Below, piece after piece: positions 7,998 through 16,451 of a DNA stretch of 49,196 nucleotides. The DNA is taken from assembly GCA_007693945.1 (NCBI GenBank), contig RECP01000108.1, positions 1 to 49,196 of the forward strand. Reading direction: 5' to 3'. The notes below the pieces were generated by a model. It searched no databases. It had not been told where the DNA came from and was given only the letters and a program-made list of their open reading frames with translations. Position 1 is the first letter of the stretch. Every line of letters starts with the position of its first letter. The position numbers and the translations under genes were made by a program. Source of the stretch: Spirochaetaceae bacterium (GTDB lineage: Bacteria > Spirochaetota > Spirochaetia > DSM-27196 > PWMO01).

Positions 7998-9540
7998 CGC
8001 TCTTCTCCTCGACAATCGGGTGGGTATGCGCGGCGGCCGCCTCCGGCAGGCGGCGCTGACGTATGCGCGCCAGCATCGGCCACGCCGCCGACAGCAGCGT
8101 GAGCGCGATCAGTACTATCGAGATCGGCCGCGTGAAAAAGATCGCCAACGGCGTACCGGAGGCGCGCCCGATCAATATCGACTGCACCAGTCCCTGCTCG
8201 CACATCATCCCCAGGATCAGTCCCAGCACAATGGGCCCCGGCTGGAAGCCGACCCGACGCCCAACGTAACCAACCAGGCCCAGTGCCAGCATGACGTAGA
8301 CGTCGGCGATGTTGTTCTGGATCGAAAACGCTCCAATTACCGACAGAAAGAACACCAGCGGAGCCAGCAGCGTGATCGGCAGGCCGGTGACCACCTTGCT
8401 GGCGGCTTTACCGAGCATGATACCGAGCGGCAGCAGCACGATGTTGGCGATCACCAGCGAAAACATGAAGGTGTAGGTCACCGGTGCGTGCACGCTGAAC
8501 AGCTCGGCACCCGGACGCATGCCTTTGAGCAGCAGCGCTCCGAGCAGTACCGCCGCCGGCGGCGCACCGGGAATGCCGAGGGTCAGCAGCGGTACCAGCG
8601 ACCCTGCCACTCCGGCGTTGTTGGACGCCTCGGACGCCGTGATCCCGTCGATCGACCCCTCACCGAACTTCTCCGGCGTACGTGAGGCCCGTACCGCCTC
8701 GTTGTAGGAGACCAAACCGGCGATATTAGCGCCCGCTCCCGGCACGATGCCGATAACCGTGCCTATCAGCGACGATCGCAGCAGCAGCCACGGCTTGCGG
8801 ATCATCAGCCGCCACACCCGGCGCAGCATGTGGCGCTGCGAACGGTATGGAATGGCGGTCTCGCGATGATAGCGCGTGCCAATCATGTCCAGAATCTCCG
8901 GCAGGCAGAAGAGGCCGATCAACGCCGGGATCAGCGTGATGCCGTTCTGCAGCGCCACGGTTCTGAACGCGTAGCGCACGGTGCCTTCAATGGGCGAAAT
9001 CCCGATTGTGCCGATCAACAGCCCTATCGCCCCGCCGATCAGACCCTTGACGGTCGACTTGGGCGAGATGGTGGCAATAATGGTGAGACCGAACACCGTC
9101 AGCCAGAAGAACTCCGGCGGCCCAAAGCGCAGCGACGCGCGTGCCAGCGGCGGAGAGAGAAACACCAGGAAAAACACGCCGACCAGTCCGCCGACCGACG
9201 AGGCTATCGTGGCCACCACGATTGCGCGGTAGGCGTGACCCTTGCGCGCCAGCGCAAAACCGTCGAAGGTCGTGGCAATCGCCGCCGGCGTACCCGGCGT
9301 GTTGATCAGAATGGCGGCGTAGCTGCCGCCGTAGATTGCGCCGCAGTAGATGCCGCCCAGCAGTACCAGCGCGTGGACGACACTCATGCCGAACGTAAAC
9401 GGCACCAGCAGTGCGATTGCCATTGTAGCCGTCAGACCGGGCAACGCGCCCACGACGATCCCCGCCGTGACCCCGATTGAGATCAGAAAGAGGTTCAGCG
9501 GATGCAGAACGGTAACCAGGGCCTGGAGTACGACGGGCAT
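7990..9540 (-). CDS. tctA: Tripartite tricarboxylate transporter large membrane subunit TctA
   Basis: Polytopic membrane protein of 516 residues that forms the translocation pathway. The family segments GALPGLTATMAIALLVPFTF near residue 31, GGIYCGAIYGGSYAAILINTPGTP near 62-85 and the repeat-half motif GAGANIAGLVSYNEA near 270 are all present. The two similar halves with GxxPGxxA-like loops are characteristic. It starts 18 bases after the tctC stop and overlaps tctB, so the three are one operon with the dehydrogenase upstream. The substrate cannot be read from sequence. Confidence 0.95.
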   Translation of the reverse strand: MPVVLQALVTVLHPLNLFLISIGVTAGIVVGALPGLTATMAIALLVPFTFGMSVVHALVLLGGIYCGAIYGGSYAAILINTPGTPAAIATTFDGFALARKGHAYRAIVVATIASSVGGLVGVFFLVFLSPPLARASLRFGPPEFFWLTVFGLTIIATISPKSTVKGLIGGAIGLLIGTIGISPIEGTVRYAFRTVALQNGITLIPALIGLFCLPEILDMIGTRYHRETAIPYRSQRHMLRRVWRLMIRKPWLLLRSSLIGTVIGIVPGAGANIAGLVSYNEAVRASRTPEKFGEGSIDGITASEASNNAGVAGSLVPLLTLGIPGAPPAAVLLGALLLKGMRPGAELFSVHAPVTYTFMFSLVIANIVLLPLGIMLGKAASKVVTGLPITLLAPLVFFLSVIGAFSIQNNIADVYVMLALGLVGYVGRRVGFQPGPIVLGLILGMMCEQGLVQSILIGRASGTPLAIFFTRPISIVLIALTLLSAAWPMLARIRQRRLPEAAAAHTHPIVEEKSDA

Positions 9541-9558
9541 CGATACGGTCCTTCAGCG

Positions 9559-10557
9559 CTACAGCTCGCCCAGCACGGTCAGGGCCGTAATGATCTCCTC
9601 CTTCTTGCGCTCGATGTAGGCCGAAAACTCATCAGCACCCTTCTGGTGTATTTCAAAGCCGAGCGCCTGCATCTCCGCCACAAAGGTCCGGTCACGACTG
9701 ACCGCGTCAAAGGCTGCCTCCAGCGTGCGTACGATCTCCTCAGGCGTGTCGCGCGCCACCGTCACCCCGCGGTCGATGCCGGCGGTGAAGTCGTAGCCCC
9801 GTTCAATGAAAGTTGGAACGTCAGGGAGTGCGTGAAAGCGTTCAGTTGTGCCGATCGCCAGAATCTTCATGGCATTCCGGTGCTGCACCAGGTCATCCGA
9901 GTTTGCCAGAATGGCCTGCGTATGCCCGCCCAGAAAATTGGTGACCGAGGGAGCCGCTCCGGTTGCCGGAATGTAGGTGAACTCGGTGTCACTGAGGTAT
10001 TGCAGTTGCAGGATCGCCAGGTGATGGCCGGAGTGCGTTCCCGAACCGCTGACCGTAATCTGGCCGGGATTGGCGCGGGCGTGCGCTATCAGCTCGTCAA
10101 GCGTATTGAAGCGGCTGTTGGCGGCCACTGCCAGACCGATAGGGGTGGTCTGGAACATGTAGACCGGCCGCAGGTCATCGGTATCGTACCCGGCGTTCTC
10201 GCGTACCAGCGGCTGGATGATGATATGCGGGATATTGTTGCCGGAAAAAGTGTAGCCGTCGGCGCTGCCGCGGGCCAGCGCGGACCACGCCAGAGCTCCG
10301 CCGGCACCCGGCTGGTGGCGAATCACGACGTCCACGCCAAGGGCGCGCTCAAGCCCCTCGCGCTGATACTGGGCCGTGATATCGGACTGCCCGCCGGCGT
10401 CAAAGGGAATAACGTAGTTGACCGCCCGCGAGGGATACGCCTGGGGCTCACCGGTACCGGCGGCAACCGCCTCGGCTGCGCTTATCAGCGCAAAAAGCAC
10501 TGCCAGCGCCGCGCAGAGCCCCGTGGTAATTTGCCCGTTTCTGCCATTCTTGCTCAT
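9559..10557 (-). CDS. tctC: TctC/Bug-type substrate-binding protein
   Basis: Exported receptor of 332 residues for the TctAB permease. A cleavable signal peptide (TTGLCAALAVLFALISAAEAVA) ends near residue 33, without a lipobox. Bug-family features follow: YPSRAVNYVIPFDAGGQSDITAQ, HQPGAGGALAWSAL, DGYTF, and GSGTHSGHHLA near 165. Bug proteins bind di- and tricarboxylates or other acids through two bridging waters. I chose ATG 10557 because GGAGAG lies 4-9 bases upstream. Confidence 0.92.
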   Translation of the reverse strand: MSKNGRNGQITTGLCAALAVLFALISAAEAVAAGTGEPQAYPSRAVNYVIPFDAGGQSDITAQYQREGLERALGVDVVIRHQPGAGGALAWSALARGSADGYTFSGNNIPHIIIQPLVRENAGYDTDDLRPVYMFQTTPIGLAVAANSRFNTLDELIAHARANPGQITVSGSGTHSGHHLAILQLQYLSDTEFTYIPATGAAPSVTNFLGGHTQAILANSDDLVQHRNAMKILAIGTTERFHALPDVPTFIERGYDFTAGIDRGVTVARDTPEEIVRTLEAAFDAVSRDRTFVAEMQALGFEIHQKGADEFSAYIERKKEEIITALTVLGEL

Positions 10558-10581
10558 AGTTCTCTCCTGCTCTCTCAATCG

Positions 10582-11565
10582 CTATCTTTGGAGAATCTGG
10601 GGATTGACGATGTATTGCGGACGACGTCCGCTCAGAACTCTGGTCAGTTCCTGCATTCCGAGCTGCTGGTTCTTCAGGTGACTCTCCTCGGTATACCACG
10701 CCATGTGCGGGGTCACGAGGACACGCGGCTCATGCAGCAGCGGGTGGTCGGCCGCCGGAGGCTCGTTCTCCAACACGTCGAGTGCGGCCCCGGCAATGCG
10801 CTCAGCCTGCAGCGCGGCGAGCAGATCGGCTTCATCGATGATCGCTCCACGGGCGGTGTTGATGAGAAAAGCTTCCGGCTTCATCAGCGCCAGCGTGCGC
10901 GCGTTGATCATGTGAACGGTCTCGCCGGTCAGCGGCGCGTGAATTGAGACGTAGTCGCATTGCGGCAGCAGATCCTCCAGGTCGAGAACCCTGACCGCGC
11001 CGACCATCTCGAACACGTCGTCATCAACGTAGGGATCGTAGGCCGCGATGCGCACCCCCGTGGCAGCCAGCTTGCGCGCAAACGCGCGACCGATCCTGCC
11101 CAGCCCGATGATGCCGACCGTTCGGCCCCCGAACGCGTTGATCGGTTTGGCGTAGTTGACGTACCAGTTGCCTTGCTTTGTCTCGGGTAGCACCAGATGA
11201 AGCTTGCGCCCCACCGCGTGCAGCAAGGTCAGCGCATGCGTGGCTACTTCATCGATGCAGTAGGTCGGGCAGTTACTGACCGGGATGCCGAGCTCGGTTG
11301 CGGCGGCCACGTCGACGCAATCGTAACCCACCGACAGCGTCATGATCAGCTCCGGACGTTTCATTCCCTGCAGCAGTTCACGATCGATGCGCCGGTCGAT
11401 TACCACCATGGCCGCGGCGTCCGCGGCCGACCGCCGCAGCTCGGTGTCATCGGCCCCTTCGGCGAACTCACACTCAGCGCCGATCTCGCGCAGACGGTCG
11501 GCAAAGTACTCTCGATCGGGGAACTTGCGGAACAGCCGATCACCGGCGAACACAACGCGTTTCAT
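10582..11565 (-). CDS. D-2-hydroxyacid dehydrogenase, NAD-dependent
   Basis: Oxidises a D-2-hydroxyacid or reduces its 2-keto acid. Visible: the Rossmann GLGRIGRAFARKL near 157, NTARGAIIDEADL with the catalytic arginine, VLENEPP with the catalytic glutamate and TPHMAWYTEES with the catalytic histidine. It has 327 residues, as expected. It heads the operon with tctCAB (24 bases to tctC), so the likely substrate is the carboxylate that the Tct system imports. It is closer in look to the CtBP/hydroxyacid group than to SerA, and has no ACT domain. GAGG precedes ATG 11565. Confidence 0.88.
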   Translation of the reverse strand: MKRVVFAGDRLFRKFPDREYFADRLREIGAECEFAEGADDTELRRSAADAAAMVVIDRRIDRELLQGMKRPELIMTLSVGYDCVDVAAATELGIPVSNCPTYCIDEVATHALTLLHAVGRKLHLVLPETKQGNWYVNYAKPINAFGGRTVGIIGLGRIGRAFARKLAATGVRIAAYDPYVDDDVFEMVGAVRVLDLEDLLPQCDYVSIHAPLTGETVHMINARTLALMKPEAFLINTARGAIIDEADLLAALQAERIAGAALDVLENEPPAADHPLLHEPRVLVTPHMAWYTEESHLKNQQLGMQELTRVLSGRRPQYIVNPQILQR

Positions 11566-11652
11566 GTACAGTACCTCAAAAGCTGCCCCACACTACCCGA
11601 AACCGGATCGGAGAATCAAACCGCGGTGCTACTCGCCAGGGGCCGCTGAACG

Positions 11653-11661
11653 TGTTACAAT
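11653..11661 (+). promoter_or_regulatory. Extended -10 promoter before the 11697 gene
   Basis: TG-n-TACAAT (TG at 11653-11654, -10 at 11656-11661) with no convincing -35 box. Predicted +1 near 11668 leaves room for the AAGGGG ribosome-binding site of the next gene. Confidence 0.4.
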
Positions 11662-11696
11662 ATCAGGTACGCGGGGTTTGAAAAAGGGGTGTGTGT

Positions 11697-12464
11697 ATGC
11701 AGACTCACTACTATCTCTCGGTCTTTCCGCTGGAGGCGCTGATCGCGTCGCAACTTGACCCGATGCACTTCGGCCAGTACATGTCCACCGGAAAGAAGAA
11801 CGGTTCCTACGAGCGAATCATGTTCATCGAGATCCAGGGCGGGTTTGGTACGGCGTTTGACTGGGCCTACGCCCGCGGGCGCTGCGTGACACATGACGAC
11901 GGATCGCCCAAGAACTCGGTCTGGATGTCGGTCTATCGCGCCCTCGAGCACGTTGAGCTGGACGCGCTGCAATCGCTCTTCCTGACAACCGCCGACGGCC
12001 GCACCCTCGAAATCCAACCGTCAGCCGCGCAGCCGGCCTCCAACGCGCGAGGGTACTACGTATACCAGGAGATCTGCCCTATTACACCGCTGGTCGTGAG
12101 CAATCTCGATCCGGTCCAGTTCAGCACTTACATGACCAATCCAGCCAACAAGGTCTTCGTTCCAAAACTGGTGTTTGCCGATCTGAAGACGCTCGACCTC
12201 GAGCGGACGACCGACACCACCGACTCCGGACCGGTGTACGACAAGAATCTCGGCCATCTCAAGGACTGCATCATGGCCGTCAAGCACGGGGCGGACAAGC
12301 CCAACAAGAACGTCGAGCGCTCGGTTCAGTCGTTTGCCTACAACATCATTGACCGCGGCATCTACGTCGGAGACGGTTCAAGAGTCATCGAGTATCGCAT
12401 GCCGTCAAGAGAGCAGATTCGGCAGAACTACTACGACTGGGGTCGCTCCGCGATGGTGCTGTAG
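11697..12464 (+). CDS. Hypothetical protein with internal duplication
   Basis: A 255-residue soluble protein I do not recognise. It consists of two similar parts: residues 4-46 (HYYLSVFPLEALIASQLDP, then HFGQYM) match residues 119-163 (GYYVYQEICPITPLVVSNLDP, then QFSTYM), each followed by a hydrophobic strand (RIMFIEI, KLVFADL). So a domain of about 115 residues was duplicated and diverged. There is no signal peptide or membrane segment. AAGGGG precedes ATG 11697. hflX begins 6 bases after its stop, so the two are likely co-transcribed. Confidence 0.65.
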   Translation: MQTHYYLSVFPLEALIASQLDPMHFGQYMSTGKKNGSYERIMFIEIQGGFGTAFDWAYARGRCVTHDDGSPKNSVWMSVYRALEHVELDALQSLFLTTADGRTLEIQPSAAQPASNARGYYVYQEICPITPLVVSNLDPVQFSTYMTNPANKVFVPKLVFADLKTLDLERTTDTTDSGPVYDKNLGHLKDCIMAVKHGADKPNKNVERSVQSFAYNIIDRGIYVGDGSRVIEYRMPSREQIRQNYYDWGRSAMVL

Positions 12465-12469
12465 CGGCA

Positions 12470-13738
12470 GTGAGCGATACGGCATTACTGGTCGCAATCG
12501 ACCACAGCGGCAACTCCGGCAACTCGGCCAAACCCCTGCTGAAGGAGCTGGCGCAGCTGGTACACGCGGTCGGCCTGCGCGCCGCAGGATCGATGGTGGT
12601 GCGCCTGCGCCGGCCGTCGCCGCGCCTGCTGGTCGGCTCCGGCAAGGCTTCCGAAATCCTGACCGAGGCACAGCGGCTGCAGGCGCACTGCATCGTCTTT
12701 GACGATGAGCTCTCACCGTCGCAACAGCGCAACTGGGAACGGCTCAGCGGTCTGGCGGTGATTGATCGACACCAGGTAATCCTCGACATCTTCCAGAGAC
12801 GTGCCGCCACGCGCGAGGCGGCGCTGCAGGTCGAGCTGGCGCAGCTGCAGTACCATCTGCCGCGGCTGACGCGCGCCTGGACGCACCTCTCGCGCCAGCA
12901 CGGCGGAACCCGCGGAACACGGGGCGAGGGGGAGAAGCAGCTCGAGAACGACCGCCGCGCGGTGTTGCGGCGCATCACCCGCGTGCGCCACGAGCTGCAG
13001 GAGCTTGGCGGGCAACGCTCCACGATGAGCCGCCGGCGCCATGAGGTACCGGTGCCGTCGGGTGCGTTGGTCGGCTACACCAACGCGGGCAAATCCTCGT
13101 TGCTTCGTACCCTGACCGGAGCCGACGTCCTGGTCGCCGACAAGCTGTTTGCCACCCTCGATCCTACCACGCGCCGGCTCGAGCTGCCCGGAGGGCTGGC
13201 GGTGGTGCTGACCGATACGGTGGGCTTCGTGCGCAAGCTGCCGCACGACCTGGTAAACGCCTTTCACTCGACGCTCGAGGAGGCCATCGAGGCCGATTTC
13301 CTGATTCACGTACTGGACGCCGCGGACCCGCAGATGCTTCAGCACTACCAGACCACGCGCTCGGTGCTGGAGCAGATCGGGGCCGGCGGACGCCCGGTGA
13401 TCCTGGCGTTCAACAAGATCGACCTGCTGGCCGACCGCGAGACTCTGCGTTTTGTGCATCACCGCTGTGCCGCGGAACACGTCGCGGCGAGCGTCGAGGT
13501 GTCGGCGCATTCCGGCCAGGGTCTGGCGGAACTGGTCGGCGCCATCGAGGGCATACTGGCATCATCGATGCCGCAGGCGCGCTACCGTCTGCCCGGCAAC
13601 CGTCACGATCTGGCGGCGCTGATCCATCGCACGGGCACTATTCTGCGGCAGGAATATCAGGACGACAGCTTCACGGTCACCGCGCGCGTCCCCAGTCGCA
13701 CCCGCGCGATCCTTGAACCCTATCTGATCGAGGGCTGA
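12470..13738 (+). CDS. hflX: Ribosome-associated GTPase HflX
   Basis: GTPase that splits stalled or hibernating ribosomes in well-studied bacteria. The N-terminal HflX domain (residues 1-170) carries the GTRGEGEKQLEND linker signature; the G domain has GYTNAGKSS (202-210), DTVGFVRKLPHDL and NKIDLL. It has 422 residues, normal length, and a GTG start at 12470. There is no strong ribosome-binding site, and the stop of the upstream gene is 6 bases away, so translation may be coupled. Confidence 0.95.
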   Translation: MSDTALLVAIDHSGNSGNSAKPLLKELAQLVHAVGLRAAGSMVVRLRRPSPRLLVGSGKASEILTEAQRLQAHCIVFDDELSPSQQRNWERLSGLAVIDRHQVILDIFQRRAATREAALQVELAQLQYHLPRLTRAWTHLSRQHGGTRGTRGEGEKQLENDRRAVLRRITRVRHELQELGGQRSTMSRRRHEVPVPSGALVGYTNAGKSSLLRTLTGADVLVADKLFATLDPTTRRLELPGGLAVVLTDTVGFVRKLPHDLVNAFHSTLEEAIEADFLIHVLDAADPQMLQHYQTTRSVLEQIGAGGRPVILAFNKIDLLADRETLRFVHHRCAAEHVAASVEVSAHSGQGLAELVGAIEGILASSMPQARYRLPGNRHDLAALIHRTGTILRQEYQDDSFTVTARVPSRTRAILEPYLIEG

Positions 13739-13769
13739 AGCGCGGGTGCCCGGGGACCGCCGGCGCACG

Positions 13770-14903
13770 CTACAGTGTGCGGCGGTACATGCGGTGGATC
13801 TTGTAGACCTCGGCGCCAAGCGTCTGCAGGTCGCGTACCATCAGTGTGGTAGACTCGGCAACCTGAGTCAGTTCAGCGCGCAGCGGATCACGCAGACGGG
13901 CGGTCTTCTCCAGCTCGTAGTACAGCAGCGCGTTTCCGCCGAGGCGCTGGTACTCCGGCAGAATCCCCGCGCCGTTGATCACAATCGAGCGCGTGCGTTT
14001 CAGCTCGCGCAGCACGTCCAGCAGGGAGCGCGGCGTCAGTTGCCCCGCGGCGCGCTGCATGGCCGCCGAGATATCGGGAAACGCCAGCAGATAGCCGACG
14101 TAGCGATCATCGTAGGTCAGGATCTTGATCAGTCGCGGGTCGGCAAGCAGCAGCAGATCCTTGACCAGCTGCCGCAGCTCAGCGTCCGATAGCGGGTAGT
14201 CTTCCGGATGGTCGCCGAGGGTAGTGTTGTAGAGTGACGCCACGTTGGCTGCAATACGCTTGATCTGGCGCTTGCCGGAGAACCGCATCACAGCGAAGCG
14301 TCCGCGCGCAAGCACTTTCTCCGCTACCGTCCGCACCCGCTGCGGCAAGACAAACGCGACCGGATCCACGCGCCACGACAGCAGATCAACATCCTTGGCA
14401 AAGCCGAGCCGCTGCATGTGCTCCGGATAATAGGCGAAGTTGTAGGGCATCATTGTCATGGCCGCTCGCTGGTCGAACCCGCTGATCAGAACACCACTGC
14501 CGGTGGTACCGCCAAACAGCAGCGGCCCTGAAAGGTGCGTCAGCCCTCGTGTGCGCGCCCACTCAACTGCCGCGTCAAACAGCGCCGTGCTGACCTCCTG
14601 GTCATCCGGATAGTCGGCAAAGTAGAAGTGCGCAGTAGACACCCGATGCTGCTCGATGTAACGCGGATTGCGCACGACGCAGATCCTGCCTACCGTGCGG
14701 CCGTCACGCCGCGCCAGCAGAAACTCGCCCTGCGCATGCTCAAAGAACGGATGACGACGGCGCAGTATCGTGCGCATGTCGGCGTGAAACCACGGCACCC
14801 AGTTGCGATTCTCGCCGTAGAGCTGATGGGGATACGTAATGAACTCGCGCTCGGCGGCACGATCGCCGGGTTGCACGGGCACTACAAGGACGCGGTCTGA
14901 CAT
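13770..14903 (-). CDS. GNAT-like acyltransferase family protein (YghO-like)
   Basis: A 377-residue cytosolic protein of a conserved family with a GNAT-type core. Recognisable family landmarks are YGENRNWVPWFHADM near 29, HPFFEHAQGEFLLARRDGRTVGRI near 51-74, GLTHLSGPLLFGGTTGSGVL and MPYNFAYYPEHMQRLGFAKDVDL near 155-175. Function in this family is not established; an acyltransferase role is inferred from the fold. There is no ribosome-binding site. TATACT ends 7 bases before ATG 14903, a predicted leaderless start. Confidence 0.75.
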   Translation of the reverse strand: MSDRVLVVPVQPGDRAAEREFITYPHQLYGENRNWVPWFHADMRTILRRRHPFFEHAQGEFLLARRDGRTVGRICVVRNPRYIEQHRVSTAHFYFADYPDDQEVSTALFDAAVEWARTRGLTHLSGPLLFGGTTGSGVLISGFDQRAAMTMMPYNFAYYPEHMQRLGFAKDVDLLSWRVDPVAFVLPQRVRTVAEKVLARGRFAVMRFSGKRQIKRIAANVASLYNTTLGDHPEDYPLSDAELRQLVKDLLLLADPRLIKILTYDDRYVGYLLAFPDISAAMQRAAGQLTPRSLLDVLRELKRTRSIVINGAGILPEYQRLGGNALLYYELEKTARLRDPLRAELTQVAESTTLMVRDLQTLGAEVYKIHRMYRRTL

Positions 14904-14910
14904 GGCTCCA

Positions 14911-14940
14911 AGTATAGGCGAATTGAGCGCCGTTATTCAA
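14911..14940 (-). promoter_or_regulatory. Promoter of GNAT-like gene, leaderless type
   Basis: Bottom strand: TTGAAT (14940-14935), 18-bp spacer, TATACT (14916-14911). +1 falls at 14904, one base before the ATG. Confidence 0.6.
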
Positions 14941-14980
14941 CGTGGCGTCAATCCCCGCGGCAATTGCCATTCTGGCCGTG

Positions 14981-15118
14981 CGGGGTCGGTTGGCATGGAG
15001 CTCCTGCGCGCCTGTCTCCAAAGCACCCCCGCTCACTTGTCCTCGCAGAGGCTGCGGAGACGTTCGCGGGGTCGCTCTCGGGCGCGGCGCAGCGGAATTC
15101 GTCTGCCAACCGACCCCG
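14981..15118. repeat. 138-bp element bounded by perfect 15-bp inverted repeats
   Basis: CGGGGTCGGTTGGCA (14981-14995) and its exact complement TGCCAACCGACCCCG (15104-15118) enclose 108 bases with smaller nested stems: GTCTCC 15014-15019 with GGAGAC 15056-15061, and CGCAG-agg-CTGCG at 15044-15056. No credible gene lies inside. TTCAAC occurs just outside on both sides (14936-14941 and 15119-15124), which could be a duplicated target but is too short to trust. It is either a small non-autonomous mobile repeat or a structured RNA. No second copy is in this window. Confidence 0.55.
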
Positions 15119-15119
15119 T

Positions 15120-16376
15120 TCAACCGCGCTGCAGCAGCCAGAGGCGGATCTCTTCACGCAGCGGACGCGGTTGCGGCTGCGCCGACGCCTCGCGGTAGAG
15201 CCACGGTTCGACCACTTCGGCGCGAATCTCGTTCCAGTAGCGCGGCACACGCGGCGGGAACACCAGCCGGTCCTCACGCGGAATGCGGCCCAGCAGTGCC
15301 GGATAGTAACGCGGAAAGACGCGCTCGTTGACAGCCGGGATCGACGAGAACCCGCCGGCTATGCCGAACTCCTGCAGCCGCTTGGAACGCACGCTCTCCA
15401 GGATCTGCTCGTGGGTCTGCGGCTGAAACAACCACTGCATCACGTCCTGCGCGCCGCGGCGGTTGGGGGCGTTGTGCGGCAGACCGACGTAGACGATGTT
15501 CTCGAGCACCGGAATACCATGATCACCGCGTATCCAGCGGTAGTCGATGCGCTGACGCTGGCTGTCGGTGTACCGGAACAGCTCGCTGGCGCGCATGTAG
15601 GCAAAGCGAATGCGATCGCGCACCAGCAGCTGATACTTGGGATCATACAGATAACGGTTGGTGAAGGCGTTCTCGCGAGTCACACCGAGGTTGTCACTGG
15701 TGACCCAGTCGCGCACGTAATCGATCGATCGGCGCAGTTGCTGCTCGTCCCAGGCCGCGTTGCGGCTGTTCTCCTGAAACCCGGCGCCGTGGATGGTAGC
15801 CAGCACGTAGAGAAACTCGGTGTTCCAACGCGGTGAGAGCCCCATGCGCGTGAAACGCTCGTCGCTGCCGGTGTTGAATCCGGCAGCTCCCGCGCGGATG
15901 TCGTCGATGTGCAACGAGAACTCGGCGAGGTCTTCGTTCTCTCCGGCGCGCCGGAAGATGACCGCCGGCAGATCGAACGAGAGCGGCAGCAGACGCTGCC
16001 GGCCATCGATTCTGCCCGATTGCAGCAGGTCGCCGTAGAAGACGGTGTTGACCACCGGGCTGCGATCTACCAGACCCCCGAGCGGCGCGAACAGCCGACC
16101 GATTGCCTCGTTGGCAATCGCGTCCGAGATTATGATGTCGGGGGCCACGGCAGCCTCCTCGAGTGCCGAGGCCGGGTCCGGAACGTAGCGCATCTCAATC
16201 TTGAACTCGCGCTGCTGCGCATTGTAGAGCTCGACTATGGCGGCAACGTCAACCCGGTGAGCCCACAGCACTACCGTGGGCGCTGCGTGGCGGCTGCACC
16301 CGGACAGCAGCAGTGCGCAGAACAGGACCGCAAGCGCAGTAATCGAGGGTAGCGGCGGACAGTGAGGTCGGTTCAT
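15120..16376 (-). CDS. Extracellular solute-binding lipoprotein
   Basis: A 418-residue lipoprotein: the hydrophobic N-terminus ends in LLLSGC, a lipobox, at about residue 27. The body resembles family-1 ABC receptors for sugars (VVLWAHRVDVAAIVELYN, then DIIISDAIANEAIGRLFAPL). No permease or ATPase gene lies beside it, so it is an orphan receptor, perhaps served by the lone ATPase at 20660 and permeases elsewhere. The stop abuts the inverted-repeat element. The ATG has no ribosome-binding site, and a TTGACA-18-TAAGAT promoter leaves only about 4 leader bases. Confidence 0.8.
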   Translation of the reverse strand: MNRPHCPPLPSITALAVLFCALLLSGCSRHAAPTVVLWAHRVDVAAIVELYNAQQREFKIEMRYVPDPASALEEAAVAPDIIISDAIANEAIGRLFAPLGGLVDRSPVVNTVFYGDLLQSGRIDGRQRLLPLSFDLPAVIFRRAGENEDLAEFSLHIDDIRAGAAGFNTGSDERFTRMGLSPRWNTEFLYVLATIHGAGFQENSRNAAWDEQQLRRSIDYVRDWVTSDNLGVTRENAFTNRYLYDPKYQLLVRDRIRFAYMRASELFRYTDSQRQRIDYRWIRGDHGIPVLENIVYVGLPHNAPNRRGAQDVMQWLFQPQTHEQILESVRSKRLQEFGIAGGFSSIPAVNERVFPRYYPALLGRIPREDRLVFPPRVPRYWNEIRAEVVEPWLYREASAQPQPRPLREEIRLWLLQRG

Positions 16377-16386
16377 ACAACTGCGA

Positions 16387-16416
16387 ATCTTAGGGGCTGG
16401 CTGTGTTCATTGTCAA
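16387..16416 (-). promoter_or_regulatory. Promoter of solute-binding lipoprotein gene
   Basis: Bottom strand: consensus TTGACA (16416-16411), 18-bp spacer, TAAGAT (16392-16387), with ATG 10 bases downstream. It overlaps the region where the divergent forward promoter (-10 at 16429-16434) would place its own -35 box, so the two probably compete. Confidence 0.6.
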
Positions 16417-16425
16417 CACGCCTTG

Positions 16426-16434
16426 TGATATACT
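16426..16434 (+). promoter_or_regulatory. Extended -10 promoter before the 16452 gene
   Basis: TG-a-TATACT (TG 16426-16427, TATACT 16429-16434). No good -35 box is seen at the normal spacing. The predicted leader is about 11 bases. Confidence 0.45.
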
Positions 16435-16451
16435 GGGGCACAGAGCAGCAT

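Noticed and set aside
9502-10947. Long open frame on the + strand (about 480 codons)
   Set aside because: It lies antisense to tctC and the 2-hydroxyacid dehydrogenase, both of which have clear family motifs. Its translation is Arg/Gly/Gln-rich without any domain, as expected for a GC-rich shadow frame.
14740-15123. Open frames across the inverted-repeat element
   Set aside because: They exist in several frames at once on both strands, lack ribosome-binding sites and overlap the GNAT-like gene; they reflect GC-rich sequence without stops.
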